From JBEIJQ01 sp040380145 (GTDB lineage Bacteria > Bacteroidota > Bacteroidia > Chitinophagales > Saprospiraceae), in assembly GCA_040380145.1 (NCBI GenBank), contig JBEIJQ010000019.1, positions 1-27,990 on the forward strand: 27,990 bases of DNA, given 5' to 3'. The notes under the pieces were generated by a model, which worked only from the letters and a program-made list of their open reading frames with translations, had not been told where the DNA came from and ran no database searches. Shown piece by piece: positions 1 through 7,871 of this stretch. The stretch's first letter is position 1. Every line of letters starts with the position of its first letter. The translations under genes were made by a program, and so were the position numbers.

Positions 1-1956
1 AACCTCGGGGCGCACTACACCAGCGAGGCCAACATATTGAAGCTCATCGGGCCGCTTTTTCTCGACGAGATGTGGGAAACTTTCGAGCAGATCAAGGAAA
101 ACAAGAGCAAGCTCATGGAATTCCACCGCCGACTCGGCACATTGAAATTCCTCGACCCTGCATGCGGCTGCGGCAATTTTTTGGTGATCACCTACCGAGA
201 GCTGCGTTTGTTGGAACTGGAAGTCCTCCGCCAGCTCCACCGCTCGGGGCAGGGTGTGCTGGACGTCCGTGAAATCATTCGGTTGGATGTCGACCAGTTT
301 TATGGCATCGAGTACGAAGAGTTTCCGGCCCGCATCGCAGAAGTGGCCCTTTGGTTGGTCGATCACCAGATGAACATGCGCATCAGCCAAGAGTTCGGGC
401 AATATTTCGTCCGTCTTCCCCTGCGCAAATCGGCGACCATCATGCACGGAGACGCCCTGGAAACAGATTGGCAGACCCTGCTCGATCCCGTCAACACGAT
501 GGATATCGTCGCCAAGCACGCAGATATTTATCTGGTGGATGATCCCGGAAAACCCTACGGGAAGGTGAGCGTGCAGGCCGAAACCTATGCGGTGCACCGC
601 GGCAGGCCCGAACCGTCCGAGCGTATCACGTTCGACTACATCATCGGCAATCCGCCCTTCATCGGCTCAAAAATAATGAAGCAATCCCAGCGCGATCAGA
701 TTGTCCGTCAGTTCGACAGGGCAGAAGGTAGCGGAGTGCTGGACTATGTTTGCGGCTGGTACATCAAGGCGGCCAAGTACATTCAGGGTACCCGTACCAA
801 AGTGGCTTTTGTCTCGACCAATTCCATTGTACAGGGCGAACAAACGAGTATCCTTTGGGGGCCGATGCTCCACAGGTTCCACATCAAGATCCATTTTGCC
901 CACCGAACTTTCAAGTGGAGCAATGAGGCCAAAGGAAACGCTGCCGTGTACTGCGTGATCGTCGGTTTCGCACATTTCGACACGCCCGACAAGCGGCTTT
1001 TCCATTACGACGAAGTGAAGGGGAAGCCGCACGAAACCAAAGCGAAGAACATCAATCCGTATTTGATAGATGGACCGGATGTTTTGGTGGACAAACGAAC
1101 TCGGGTTTTGTGCAAAGTTCCCCAGATCAATTTTGGAAATATGCCGTTGGATGGGGGGCACTTGCTGATGACAGACGAGGAAAAAACTGCTTTTTTGGAA
1201 AAAGAACCCAAGGCAGAGAAATTCATTTTGCCTTTGGTTTCAGCCCACGAATTTCTCAACGGAAAAAAACGCTGGTGTCTTTGGCTTTTGGACGCCCAGC
1301 CCCACGAACTGAAGCAGCTTCCGGAAGTGTTGAAAAGGATCGAAGCGGTCAGAAAATTCAGATTGGACAGCGTGGCTCCTTCGACCCGCAAATTTGCCAA
1401 TACTCCTGCTATTTTCCGCGATAGGAATCAGCCCGACACCTATATTTTGATTCCCAGCACAACTTCTGAAAATCGAAGGTATATCCCGATGGGTTTTTTC
1501 GGCAAAAACGTCATCGCGAACAACAGCTGCCACATTCTTCCCAACGGCAAGCTGTTTCATTTCGGCGTCCTGATGTCGGCGTTGCACATGGCATGGGTAA
1601 GAACGGTTTGCGGTCGGTTGAAAAGCGATTATCGCTACTCCAAGGATATCGTGTACAACAATTTTCCGTGGCCGGAAGCTCCTACGGAAAAACAAACAAA
1701 GGCCATTGAAGCGGCCGCACAAAAAGTGCTGGATACCCGCGCGTTGTTTCCCGACAGTTCGTTGGCCGACCTGTACGACCCCTTGACGAGGCCGCCGGCC
1801 CTGGTCAAGGCGCATCAGGAGTTGGACAGGGCCGTTGATTTGGCCTATCGCGCCCAGCCGTTCACGGGCGAGACCAACCGGATGGAATTTTTGTTCGGTC
1901 TGTACGAAAAATACACGGCGGGGCTGTTTGTTCCGGTCAAAAAGAAAAAGAAATGA
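1..1956 (+). CDS. MmeI-like DNA methyltransferase / type IIG restriction enzyme, 5' end outside the window
   Basis: The reading frame is open from base 1, and the first residues (GAHYTSEANILKLI) are the usual run-in to the MmeI-family methyltransferase domain, so the gene starts upstream; the in-frame TTG at 37 is not a convincing start. About 651 residues are visible. SAM-binding motif I is DPACGCGNFL near residue 53, and the catalytic amino-methyltransferase motif IV is NPPF near residue 217. FKWSNEAKGNAAVYCVIVGF is typical of the following part of the domain. The rest matches the target-recognition region and the MmeI C-terminal domain (YSKDIVYNNFPWPEAP near residue 546). Family members methylate adenine and often carry a nuclease domain at the N-terminus, which would lie outside the window, so cutting activity cannot be judged. 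The protein ends in five lysines. No partner restriction gene follows. Confidence 0.88.
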   Translation, partial: NLGAHYTSEANILKLIGPLFLDEMWETFEQIKENKSKLMEFHRRLGTLKFLDPACGCGNFLVITYRELRLLELEVLRQLHRSGQGVLDVREIIRLDVDQFYGIEYEEFPARIAEVALWLVDHQMNMRISQEFGQYFVRLPLRKSATIMHGDALETDWQTLLDPVNTMDIVAKHADIYLVDDPGKPYGKVSVQAETYAVHRGRPEPSERITFDYIIGNPPFIGSKIMKQSQRDQIVRQFDRAEGSGVLDYVCGWYIKAAKYIQGTRTKVAFVSTNSIVQGEQTSILWGPMLHRFHIKIHFAHRTFKWSNEAKGNAAVYCVIVGFAHFDTPDKRLFHYDEVKGKPHETKAKNINPYLIDGPDVLVDKRTRVLCKVPQINFGNMPLDGGHLLMTDEEKTAFLEKEPKAEKFILPLVSAHEFLNGKKRWCLWLLDAQPHELKQLPEVLKRIEAVRKFRLDSVAPSTRKFANTPAIFRDRNQPDTYILIPSTTSENRRYIPMGFFGKNVIANNSCHILPNGKLFHFGVLMSALHMAWVRTVCGRLKSDYRYSKDIVYNNFPWPEAPTEKQTKAIEAAAQKVLDTRALFPDSSLADLYDPLTRPPALVKAHQELDRAVDLAYRAQPFTGETNRMEFLFGLYEKYTAGLFVPVKKKKK

Positions 1957-2045
1957 AATCGTATTTTATTGTAAATCAATATTAAATTAAGATTATCATT
2001 GGGCTTTGTTTGTTCTTCGCGGTACAAAAAACTGACTTTCATATA

Positions 2046-2071
2046 GCCCAATCTTTTACAAAAGATTGGGC
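2046..2071. repeat. Perfect 12+12 bp inverted repeat between the methyltransferase gene and mpg
   Basis: The arms GCCCAATCTTTT and AAAAGATTGGGC are exact reverse complements separated by only two bases. The site lies 90 bp after the methyltransferase stop and 24 bp before the mpg start. No T-run follows on the plus strand, so it is not a classical terminator. It could be an operator for a dimeric regulator, a transcript-end hairpin, or a small palindromic repeat. Confidence 0.7.
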
Positions 2072-2095
2072 GTCCCCACAATCTCCAATCCCCCT

Positions 2096-2698
2096 ATGCA
2101 GCTGCTTCCCCGTACTTTTTATCTCTCGAACGATCCTGTGCCATTGGCCCGGGCGTTGTTGGGCAAAGTGCTGGTGTCTGATGTGGGCGGTGTCCGCACG
2201 AGCGGGCGGATCGTGGAAACGGAGGCCTACCGAGCCCCGGATGACCGCGCCAGCCACGCGTACGGCAACCGGCGGACGGCCCGAACGGCGGTTTTTTACG
2301 AAGCGGGCGGACTGGCCTATGTGTACCGGTGCTATGGGATGCACTGCCTGTTCAACATCGTGACCGGAGCCGAGGGCATTCCCCATGCGGTGCTGGTGCG
2401 CGCCATCGAACCCTTGGAGGGGCGGGAAACGCAGCTTACCCGGCGCAAATCGGCCCGATGGACTCCGCGTTTGGCTGATGGCCCTGGCAAAGTGGCCCAA
2501 GCCTTGGGAATCGGCATGGAGCATTATGGGGCGAGCCTCTTCGACGCCGACGGGCCTTTGGGCTGTTGCGACGACGGCTACCGGCTCGACAACGGGCAGA
2601 TACTCGCATCGCCGCGCGTGGGGATCGGATATGCGGGAGAAGATGCGCTGTTGCCGTGGCGTTTCCGCATTGCGGGCCATCCGTCCGCGGGGAGGTGA
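2096..2698 (+). CDS. mpg: DNA-3-methyladenine glycosylase (AAG/MPG family)
   Basis: This enzyme removes alkylated purines such as 3-methyladenine from DNA and starts base-excision repair in the cytoplasm. The ATG at 2096 gives 200 residues, the usual length for the family. A TTG at 2066 would add ten residues encoded partly by the upstream palindrome and is less likely. The N-terminus LPRTFYLSNDPVPLARALLG is typical. GRIVETEAYRAPDDRASHA (about residues 38-56) contains the family's catalytic glutamate. YVYRCYGMHCLFNIVT and DGPGKVAQALGI are further conserved blocks. The gene is convergent with glpD, with only six bases between the two stop codons. I see no TAnnTTTG element upstream. Confidence 0.93.
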   Translation: MQLLPRTFYLSNDPVPLARALLGKVLVSDVGGVRTSGRIVETEAYRAPDDRASHAYGNRRTARTAVFYEAGGLAYVYRCYGMHCLFNIVTGAEGIPHAVLVRAIEPLEGRETQLTRRKSARWTPRLADGPGKVAQALGIGMEHYGASLFDADGPLGCCDDGYRLDNGQILASPRVGIGYAGEDALLPWRFRIAGHPSAGR

Positions 2699-2704
2699 GC
2701 GGGG

Positions 2705-4366
2705 TCACTCCCCGAAAGAAAGGACCGCTTCGTATTCTTGGCGGAAGGCTTCCATTTCGCGCTTCGACCGCTCCGGGTCCCAGCCCAGCAGATCGGCGAA
2801 ATCTTGGGCCACCAGCGGATAGTAGCCGCCCAAGGCAGGCCTATCGAAGTACAAACGGCCCGTTCGGCGGATCAGGTAATCGTTGAGCGTCGCGGCCATT
2901 TCGTGTTCGACGGCGTACCAAACCTCGGTCTTGCGCAGGAGTTCGGGAGTGTCGGCACACGCCCTTTTCCAAGCAAAGGCCCGTTCGATCAGCACATCCA
3001 CGTTGCTGCCGTATTTGTCGAACCAATCGGCCACCGCCGCGGGCGGCAGTTCGATCTGCCGTGCCTCGCCGATGCGTTGTTCGAGAAAGCGGCGCATTTG
3101 CGAGGGATCCGCGAAAGCGCCGCCCGAAAGGGGCATGCGGGCGGTGGGGCAATCGGCTTTCACGCCGAGGTTGCGGCACACCCGGTCAACGATCCGCTCC
3201 GCCATTTTGCGGTAGCCCGTCAATTTCCCGCCGGCGATCGACAACAGGCCGGTGGACGACAGGAAGATCTCGTCCTTGCGGGAGAGTTCGGAGGGGGACT
3301 TGCCCTCTTCGTGGATCAACGGGCGCAGACCGGCCCACGAAGAAACGACATCGGCCCGTTTCAGGCCCGCCGTCGGGAACATCTCGTTGGCGGCGGCCAA
3401 CACATAGTCCACATCTGCCCAAGTGGCCATTGGGCGCTCGATGTCGCCGCGGTAATCGGTGTCGGTGGTGCCGAGGTAGGTTACTTGCCCGCGGGGGATG
3501 GCAAAGACCATCCGCTTGTCGGCCAGCACGTCGAAATAGGCTGATTGCCGCAGCGGCAGCCGTTGGCGCGGCACCACCAAATGGATGCCTTTGGTGAGGT
3601 GGAGGCGTTTGCGGGGCCGGAGGGAATCGGGTGCCTTCACGTCGAGCCGACGGACGCCGTCCACCCAGGGGCCGGCGGCGTTGACGGTGAACTTGGCCCG
3701 GATCTCGTGCGAGGTGCCCGAAAACCGATCGAGCACCGTGGCCCCGCAGATCTGGCCGGCCGTGTCGTAGTTCAGGGCGGTCACTTCGGCGTGGTTGAGC
3801 GCCAAGGCGCCCTTTTCCACGGCCGTTTTCAGGATTTCGATCGTCAGGCGGGCATCGTCGGTGCGGTATTCGTAGTAAAGCCCTCCGCCGAGCAGGATGT
3901 CGCGGCGCAGCATCGGCTCTTCGACCGAGGTCTGTCGGGCATCGAGCATTTTCCGCCGCTCATCGGCGGGTACGCCCGCGAGCACGTCATAGATCCACAG
4001 GCCGATGGACGAGAGGGTTTTGCCGAGGGAGCCGCCCCGCACGATCGGCAGCAGCATCCGCTCGGGGCGGACGACGTGCGGCGCGTTGCGGTAAACGATG
4101 GCCCTTTCCGTGCCCACCTCTTTCACCAGCGCCAATTCCAATTGTTTGAGGTAGCGCAGCCCGCCATGAATCAACTTGGTGCTGCGGCTGCTGGTACCGG
4201 AAGCGAAATCCTCTTTTTCCACCAAAACGGTTTTCAGCCCACGGGCGGCAGCGTCCAGTGCGATGCCGGCCCCCGTGATACCGCCGCCGATGACCAACAG
4301 ATCATAGGTTTCCAGGGCGGTCCGGGAGAAAAGTTCGGGGCGGAAGGTGGCGGAAAAATCGTTCAT
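2705..4366 (-). CDS. glpD: Aerobic glycerol-3-phosphate dehydrogenase, FAD-dependent
   Basis: The 553-residue protein oxidises sn-glycerol 3-phosphate to dihydroxyacetone phosphate and passes electrons to the quinone pool at the inner membrane. YDLLVIGGGITGAGIALDAA (about residues 21-40) is the N-terminal FAD-binding GxGxxG fold, followed by the GlpD/GlpA signature around SGTSSRSTKLIHGGLRYL. WAGLRPL and the block near SIAGGKLTGYRKMAERIVD lie in the later FAD domain, and the C-terminal DAO-type helical domain fills about residues 390-553. The ATG at 4366 follows a clear -7 element, so the gene probably has its own promoter even though the minus-strand gene at 4474-5538 lies just upstream. No glpF or glpK is in the window. 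Confidence 0.93.
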   Translation of the reverse strand: MNDFSATFRPELFSRTALETYDLLVIGGGITGAGIALDAAARGLKTVLVEKEDFASGTSSRSTKLIHGGLRYLKQLELALVKEVGTERAIVYRNAPHVVRPERMLLPIVRGGSLGKTLSSIGLWIYDVLAGVPADERRKMLDARQTSVEEPMLRRDILLGGGLYYEYRTDDARLTIEILKTAVEKGALALNHAEVTALNYDTAGQICGATVLDRFSGTSHEIRAKFTVNAAGPWVDGVRRLDVKAPDSLRPRKRLHLTKGIHLVVPRQRLPLRQSAYFDVLADKRMVFAIPRGQVTYLGTTDTDYRGDIERPMATWADVDYVLAAANEMFPTAGLKRADVVSSWAGLRPLIHEEGKSPSELSRKDEIFLSSTGLLSIAGGKLTGYRKMAERIVDRVCRNLGVKADCPTARMPLSGGAFADPSQMRRFLEQRIGEARQIELPPAAVADWFDKYGSNVDVLIERAFAWKRACADTPELLRKTEVWYAVEHEMAATLNDYLIRRTGRLYFDRPALGGYYPLVAQDFADLLGWDPERSKREMEAFRQEYEAVLSFGE

Positions 4367-4381
4367 GGCTTAGGCTTTCCG

Positions 4382-4389
4382 CAAAGATA
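4382..4389 (-). promoter_or_regulatory. Bacteroidota -7 promoter element for glpD
   Basis: On the minus strand the sequence reads TATCTTTG, an exact match to the Bacteroidota consensus TAnnTTTG, about 15 bp upstream of the glpD ATG. I do not see a good -33 element. The leader would be very short. Confidence 0.6.
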
Positions 4390-4438
4390 GGACTTTGTGG
4401 ATTGGGCACGCAGGGGCCGGACATCGGTGCTTTGAAAT

Positions 4439-4456
4439 CCTTTTTGGAAAAAAAGG
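4439..4456 (-). terminator. Short A/T-armed hairpin after the 4474-5538 gene
   Basis: CCTTTTT and AAAAAGG flank a four-base loop, 18 bases past the stop codon of the minus-strand gene at 4474 and upstream of the glpD promoter. The position suits a transcript end, but no T-run follows on the minus strand. Confidence 0.35.
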
Positions 4457-4473
4457 CAGGTACCCGTTTTCTT

Positions 4474-5538
4474 TCACTCTTCTTCCCCGAACGCTATTTT
4501 TTCTTTTTTTTCCACGGTTTGCAAATCATAAGGAAAAAGACCCTCTCGGTGCAGGCGCGTTATCTGCTTTTTTTCCCTGGCCGACAACTTTCCGTCCAGC
4601 AGAAAACCGAGCAGAATGATTTCTTGGACCAACGCGCGCTCCTCTGCGGGGGCTGCTTGCAGATGTGCCGTGAAATCATCTCGGAGCAGATGCTTTTTGA
4701 CCGTGGGCACCTCATAAAACTCCAACAAGTGCCGAGCCAACACATAGTGGTTGTGGTGGTAGTCGCGCTTGCTCACGGCGATCAGCTGGAGCGTATCGTA
4801 CAACAGTTGTTTCCCTTCGGTCGTTTGGAAAAGCCCCCGGGGAAGCCGGTCGAAAAAACGCTGCATCAGACGATTGCCGAATAGTACCACGCGGGCCTCG
4901 GTATAAGCGCGGTGGGTGGCGTAAGCATTGATGGCCATGTACAACGGGAGCCCCGAAAAGTCCAATACCCAACGCGCCCCGTAACGGCCCAACAGACGAA
5001 CAAAAACAAGGCGGATGAGCTGATTGCCCAAAAAGCCTTTGAGGCGGAGCAACAGATCGTACACGAAAAGTTGCACGGGATGGATCCCTTGGTACGGATC
5101 GATGCCGAACAGGGCCGCCTGTCGGTTGGGTTTTTGCATGCCCGCATCCAGCAGAGTCTGCTCGCGTTCGGCCTTGCTCGCCGGATCCGCGATGAAACCT
5201 GTGGCCAATGCGATCTCGTGCACGCCGTACAGGTGCAGGAAAACCAGCAGCATCAATTCGACGTACCCCAACAGGAAACCCCAAGCGATCCCCACCAGAC
5301 CGATCGGATATGTGCCGCCCCAGGGCAGCGGCACCTCCGTGTTGGGAAACCACTCGGGGTGGGCATAGTAGGGTATGTAGTAGATCAAATAGCCCACTAT
5401 GGAAAACAGCATCGAAACGGCGATGCTCCAGCGGTACACCTTTCGGATGTGCTTGCGCTCGGGTTCTGAAACCACGTCCAACCGGCCGTCCTGGTGGACG
5501 GTGCGCAGGGGAAGGGCGCGAAAAAATCGGCGGAACAT
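4474..5538 (-). CDS. Uncharacterised membrane protein
   Basis: I do not recognise this family with confidence. The frame stays open to a TTG at 5568, but the ATG at 5538 (MFRRFFRALPLRTVHQDG) is the more likely start and gives 354 residues. A short basic N-terminus is followed by two hydrophobic segments: SIAVSMLFSIVGYLIYYIPY (roughly residues 37-56) and GLVGIAWGFLLGYVELMLLV (roughly 82-101). The central part is amphipathic and rich in Arg and Leu. The C-terminal third is charged (EEKERxxxQEIILLGFLLDGKLSAREKK type) and reads like a cytoplasmic helical domain. It is the third gene of a likely minus-strand operon behind the EEP-like gene and dgkA, 58 bases after dgkA. No catalytic motif is visible. 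Confidence 0.72.
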   Translation of the reverse strand: MFRRFFRALPLRTVHQDGRLDVVSEPERKHIRKVYRWSIAVSMLFSIVGYLIYYIPYYAHPEWFPNTEVPLPWGGTYPIGLVGIAWGFLLGYVELMLLVFLHLYGVHEIALATGFIADPASKAEREQTLLDAGMQKPNRQAALFGIDPYQGIHPVQLFVYDLLLRLKGFLGNQLIRLVFVRLLGRYGARWVLDFSGLPLYMAINAYATHRAYTEARVVLFGNRLMQRFFDRLPRGLFQTTEGKQLLYDTLQLIAVSKRDYHHNHYVLARHLLEFYEVPTVKKHLLRDDFTAHLQAAPAEERALVQEIILLGFLLDGKLSAREKKQITRLHREGLFPYDLQTVEKKEKIAFGEEE

Positions 5539-5557
5539 CTCGGGGGTGTTTTTTGGG

Positions 5558-5582
5558 AAAAAAAGCAAAAAAAGAGCTTTTT
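5558..5582 (-). terminator. Possible weak terminator or attenuator after dgkA
   Basis: On the minus strand AAAAAG-CT-CTTTTT is followed at once by two further T-runs, 15 bases after the dgkA stop and 20 bases before the next gene. The arms are purely A/T plus one G-C pair, so it would be weak and may allow read-through. Confidence 0.3.
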
Positions 5583-5596
5583 GGAAATCGGTCGGT

Positions 5597-5971
5597 TCAG
5601 TGGCCCATGTTGGTCCAGTAAAAATACAATTTGGGCAAAAAAACGATGGCTCCGACCACGGCAGCTCCCATCGCAGCGATCAGCACGGCCGCAGCTGCCA
5701 CGTCCTTGGCGGCCCCGGCAAGCTGGTGGTGTCCAGGTGAAACAAGGTCGGTCAACGCCTCGACGGCCGTGTTGACGGCTTCGAGCGCCAGTACCAGGGC
5801 GGATGCCAGCACCACGGCCAGCCATTCGCCGGGCGAGATAGAAAAAAACACGCCCGCCGAAACTGCGAGCAACAAGGCCGCCGAATGGATCCGCGCGTTC
5901 GGCTGGGTTCGCAACAGGTACGCAATACCTTGGAACGCGTATTTAAAACTGAGCAGACGGCGTCTTGGCAT
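5597..5971 (-). CDS. dgkA: Diacylglycerol kinase / undecaprenol kinase family protein
   Basis: The 124-residue integral membrane kinase belongs to the prokaryotic DgkA family, which phosphorylates diacylglycerol or undecaprenol at the inner membrane and recycles lipid carriers. The signature EAVNTAVEALTDLVSPGHH (about residues 63-81) and the AKDVAAAAVLI stretch that follows carry the conserved Glu, Asn and Lys-Asp of the active site. Three hydrophobic segments are visible around residues 30-44, 48-66 and 90-115, and the length is normal. The ATG at 5971 lies inside the end of the upstream EEP-like gene, a 29-base overlap that indicates co-transcription and probably translational coupling. Whether the substrate is a lipid or undecaprenol cannot be told from the sequence. 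Confidence 0.93.
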   Translation of the reverse strand: MPRRRLLSFKYAFQGIAYLLRTQPNARIHSAALLLAVSAGVFFSISPGEWLAVVLASALVLALEAVNTAVEALTDLVSPGHHQLAGAAKDVAAAAVLIAAMGAAVVGAIVFLPKLYFYWTNMGH

Positions 5972-6905
5972 AGCGTCGGAACTCCGGTTTCAACAGGTAG
6001 TAGCCCATGATACCCATGTCGGTGCCGTTGTTGGAACGCACGCTCTTGAACTTGGCGCACTTCCAATGACCGCTGTAAAAAACATGGTCTTCGGGCACCC
6101 CGAAAAGTCCGCCCGTGAGATCGTGCCGGCTGTCGTACAACCGAAGGGAGTCCCGGAAGGCGGTCATTTCCTGTGACCAGGGTACATCGTGCAGGTTGCC
6201 GCACAAGAATACCGGATCGTCGCCCAGGGCACCCGCGACGGTACGCGCACCGGTACGCAGCATTTCCCGGTTGGCGTCCGCATCGCCCGGCGGCAGCCAA
6301 AGGCAAAAAATCTGCAGCGGATGATCGGAAAGGGAATCCGCGCGGAGCGTGAATTTCAAAAGATCCTTGGCCAAAGAGCCGTCCAAGGAGTCGAGCGACA
6401 GTCCGCCGCGAGAAAAACAGATCGTGCTCTGCCCATCGGAAGTGGCGTGCCGTTGGACAAGGTATGCGGCCGCGCCCAGGGAGCGCTCGAGAAAGACCGC
6501 CGAATCGGGGCACTGTTGCACAAAAGCCACATCGGCTTTGGCCAGCAGCACCGTTTCTACGAATGAAGCGGTGGGGCGGTATTGAAAAAGGGCCACTTTG
6601 AGCACCTTTTCCTCCTGTTGGCCCACATCTGCCGTGCGCGGTGTCTGACCTGCCTCGAACGATCGCCTCAGATAAAAGGCCAAAGAAGCGCAGGCCAATA
6701 CATTGGCGGTCATCATCCTGTACTCCTTGAAGCCCAGCAGCACGAAAGTGAGCCCGAAATGGACCACCATCCAATGATGGGCGTGCATGGCCCAGAAGCG
6801 GTGGAAAAACAGGTTCGGCGGAAAGACGCACAGCACTATGTTGGCGCCCACCAAGGCACCGAAGGCAAAATGCCGCCATCTCCACGGGCCTTCGAATATC
6901 GCCAT
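5943..6905 (-). CDS. Membrane-anchored endonuclease/exonuclease/phosphatase-like (EEP) protein with altered active site
   Basis: The ATG at 6905 gives 320 residues; the longer open frame upstream is a shadow of the genes on the other strand. Three hydrophobic segments fill about residues 13-34, 44-59 and 64-79, followed by a linker and a C-terminal domain with the layout of the EEP superfamily, like YafD-type membrane proteins. The expected catalytic positions differ. The metal-binding Glu after the ADxxxxQ stretch is Gln (VQQ, residue 131). The GDxN motif reads GNLH (236-239). The final SDH reads TDM (295-297). Only the EDH at 272-274 is retained. It may be a non-catalytic relative or use different residues. 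It is the first gene of an operon with dgkA and has a good -7 element 18 bases upstream. Confidence 0.78.
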   Translation of the reverse strand: MAIFEGPWRWRHFAFGALVGANIVLCVFPPNLFFHRFWAMHAHHWMVVHFGLTFVLLGFKEYRMMTANVLACASLAFYLRRSFEAGQTPRTADVGQQEEKVLKVALFQYRPTASFVETVLLAKADVAFVQQCPDSAVFLERSLGAAAYLVQRHATSDGQSTICFSRGGLSLDSLDGSLAKDLLKFTLRADSLSDHPLQIFCLWLPPGDADANREMLRTGARTVAGALGDDPVFLCGNLHDVPWSQEMTAFRDSLRLYDSRHDLTGGLFGVPEDHVFYSGHWKCAKFKSVRSNNGTDMGIMGYYLLKPEFRRYAKTPSAQF

Positions 6906-6923
6906 ACAATATAAAATTTCGGC

Positions 6924-6931
6924 CAAAGATA
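6924..6931 (-). promoter_or_regulatory. -7 promoter element for the EEP-dgkA operon
   Basis: The minus strand reads TATCTTTG, matching TAnnTTTG, 18 bp upstream of the ATG at 6905. With the five bases after it, the site is the 13-mer TATCTTTGGCCGA, which is identical to the promoter site of the SGNH giant gene at 21312-21300. Confidence 0.6.
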
Positions 6932-6943
6932 CGGCGCGTTGCG

Positions 6944-6951
6944 TAATTTTG
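6944..6951 (+). promoter_or_regulatory. Possible -7 element for the EamA transporter
   Basis: TAATTTTG matches TAnnTTTG in the 54-bp divergent spacer. It ends only eight bases before the ATG at 6960, so the transcript would be almost leaderless, or translation could start at the in-frame ATG at 7020. Confidence 0.35.
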
Positions 6952-6959
6952 CCCACTCT

Positions 6960-7823
6960 ATGACAGCCCCCCGAGCCTTTCTGCGATCTGCCTTGGTTCC
7001 TCGTGTCGGGGTGGCCTATATGTTGGTCGGAACGGCCGGCTTCGCGCTCATGCAGATCTTCGTGAAACTGCTCAAAGACCTGCCTCTGCAACAGACCCTG
7101 CTGTTCAGGGCCCTTTTCACCATGTCCGTCACCTATTGGTGGCTCCGTCGGGAGAAGGTTTCGCCGTGGGGCAACAACAAGCGCCTTCTGCTCCTGCGCA
7201 GTGCGGTGGGCGCGGTTTCCTTTTTCTTGTTTTTTTATACCCTTCAGGCCATGCCCTTGGCCACTGCGGTCACGGTCCAGCACCTGTCGCCCGTTTTTGC
7301 CACCGTGCTGGCCCTGTTTTTTTTGCGCGAGCCCGTTCGCCCGGTTCAATGGGGCTTTATGGCCGTGGCGTTTTCCGGGGTGATGCTCGTGCAGGGCGTG
7401 GACTGGCGCGTGGAGGCGTTCCCCTTGGCGGCCGGCCTCGGCGCGGCGCTGTTCTCGGGCATGGTGTATGTGCTGATACGTTCCCTGCGCGGCAGCGAGC
7501 ATCCGGGCGTGGTGGTGTTCTTTTTTCCGATGGTGTCGGTCCCGTTCGCCGTGGCGTTCTGCCTGTGGGAATGGCAGGCGCCCACGCCCGTGCAGTGGCT
7601 GTACCTCTTTTTGTCGGGCCTTTTTTCCCAGGTCGGACAGATGGGGTTCACATGGGCTTTGCAGAGCGAAAAGGCGAACACCGTGGCCAGCCTCAATTAC
7701 CTCGGCGTCCTGTATGCCCTGTTTTTCGGGTACTTGGTCTTCGGCGAGACCCACGGCCCTTGGGCCTTGGGCGGCATGGCCTTGGTTCTCGCCGGCGTGG
7801 CCCTCAATGTTTTCCGCTCTTGA
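6960..7823 (+). CDS. DMT superfamily transporter, EamA type
   Basis: The 287-residue protein is nearly all hydrophobic, with about ten membrane segments arranged as two EamA repeats (about residues 20-150 and 160-287), the standard layout of 10-TMS drug/metabolite exporters. The first repeat contains AMPLATAVTVQHLSPVFATV. The second contains the matching SEKANTVASLNYLGVLYALF and ends in a final segment before the stop. The open frame extends to a TTG at 6939, but the ATG at 6960 fits better, and an ATG at 7020 just before the first membrane segment is also possible. The substrate cannot be predicted. The gene is divergent from the EEP-dgkA operon and is followed 48 bases later by the NUDIX gene. 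Confidence 0.88.
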   Translation: MTAPRAFLRSALVPRVGVAYMLVGTAGFALMQIFVKLLKDLPLQQTLLFRALFTMSVTYWWLRREKVSPWGNNKRLLLLRSAVGAVSFFLFFYTLQAMPLATAVTVQHLSPVFATVLALFFLREPVRPVQWGFMAVAFSGVMLVQGVDWRVEAFPLAAGLGAALFSGMVYVLIRSLRGSEHPGVVVFFFPMVSVPFAVAFCLWEWQAPTPVQWLYLFLSGLFSQVGQMGFTWALQSEKANTVASLNYLGVLYALFFGYLVFGETHGPWALGGMALVLAGVALNVFRS

Positions 7824-7871
7824 TGGTTCGATATTTGTAAAAAAAAGAAATCCCCGACCGCTCTGTCCGAT

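Noticed and set aside
2699..2704. A shared terminator between convergent mpg and glpD
   Set aside because: Only six bases separate the stop codons, and I see no convincing hairpin with a T-run at the ends of either gene.
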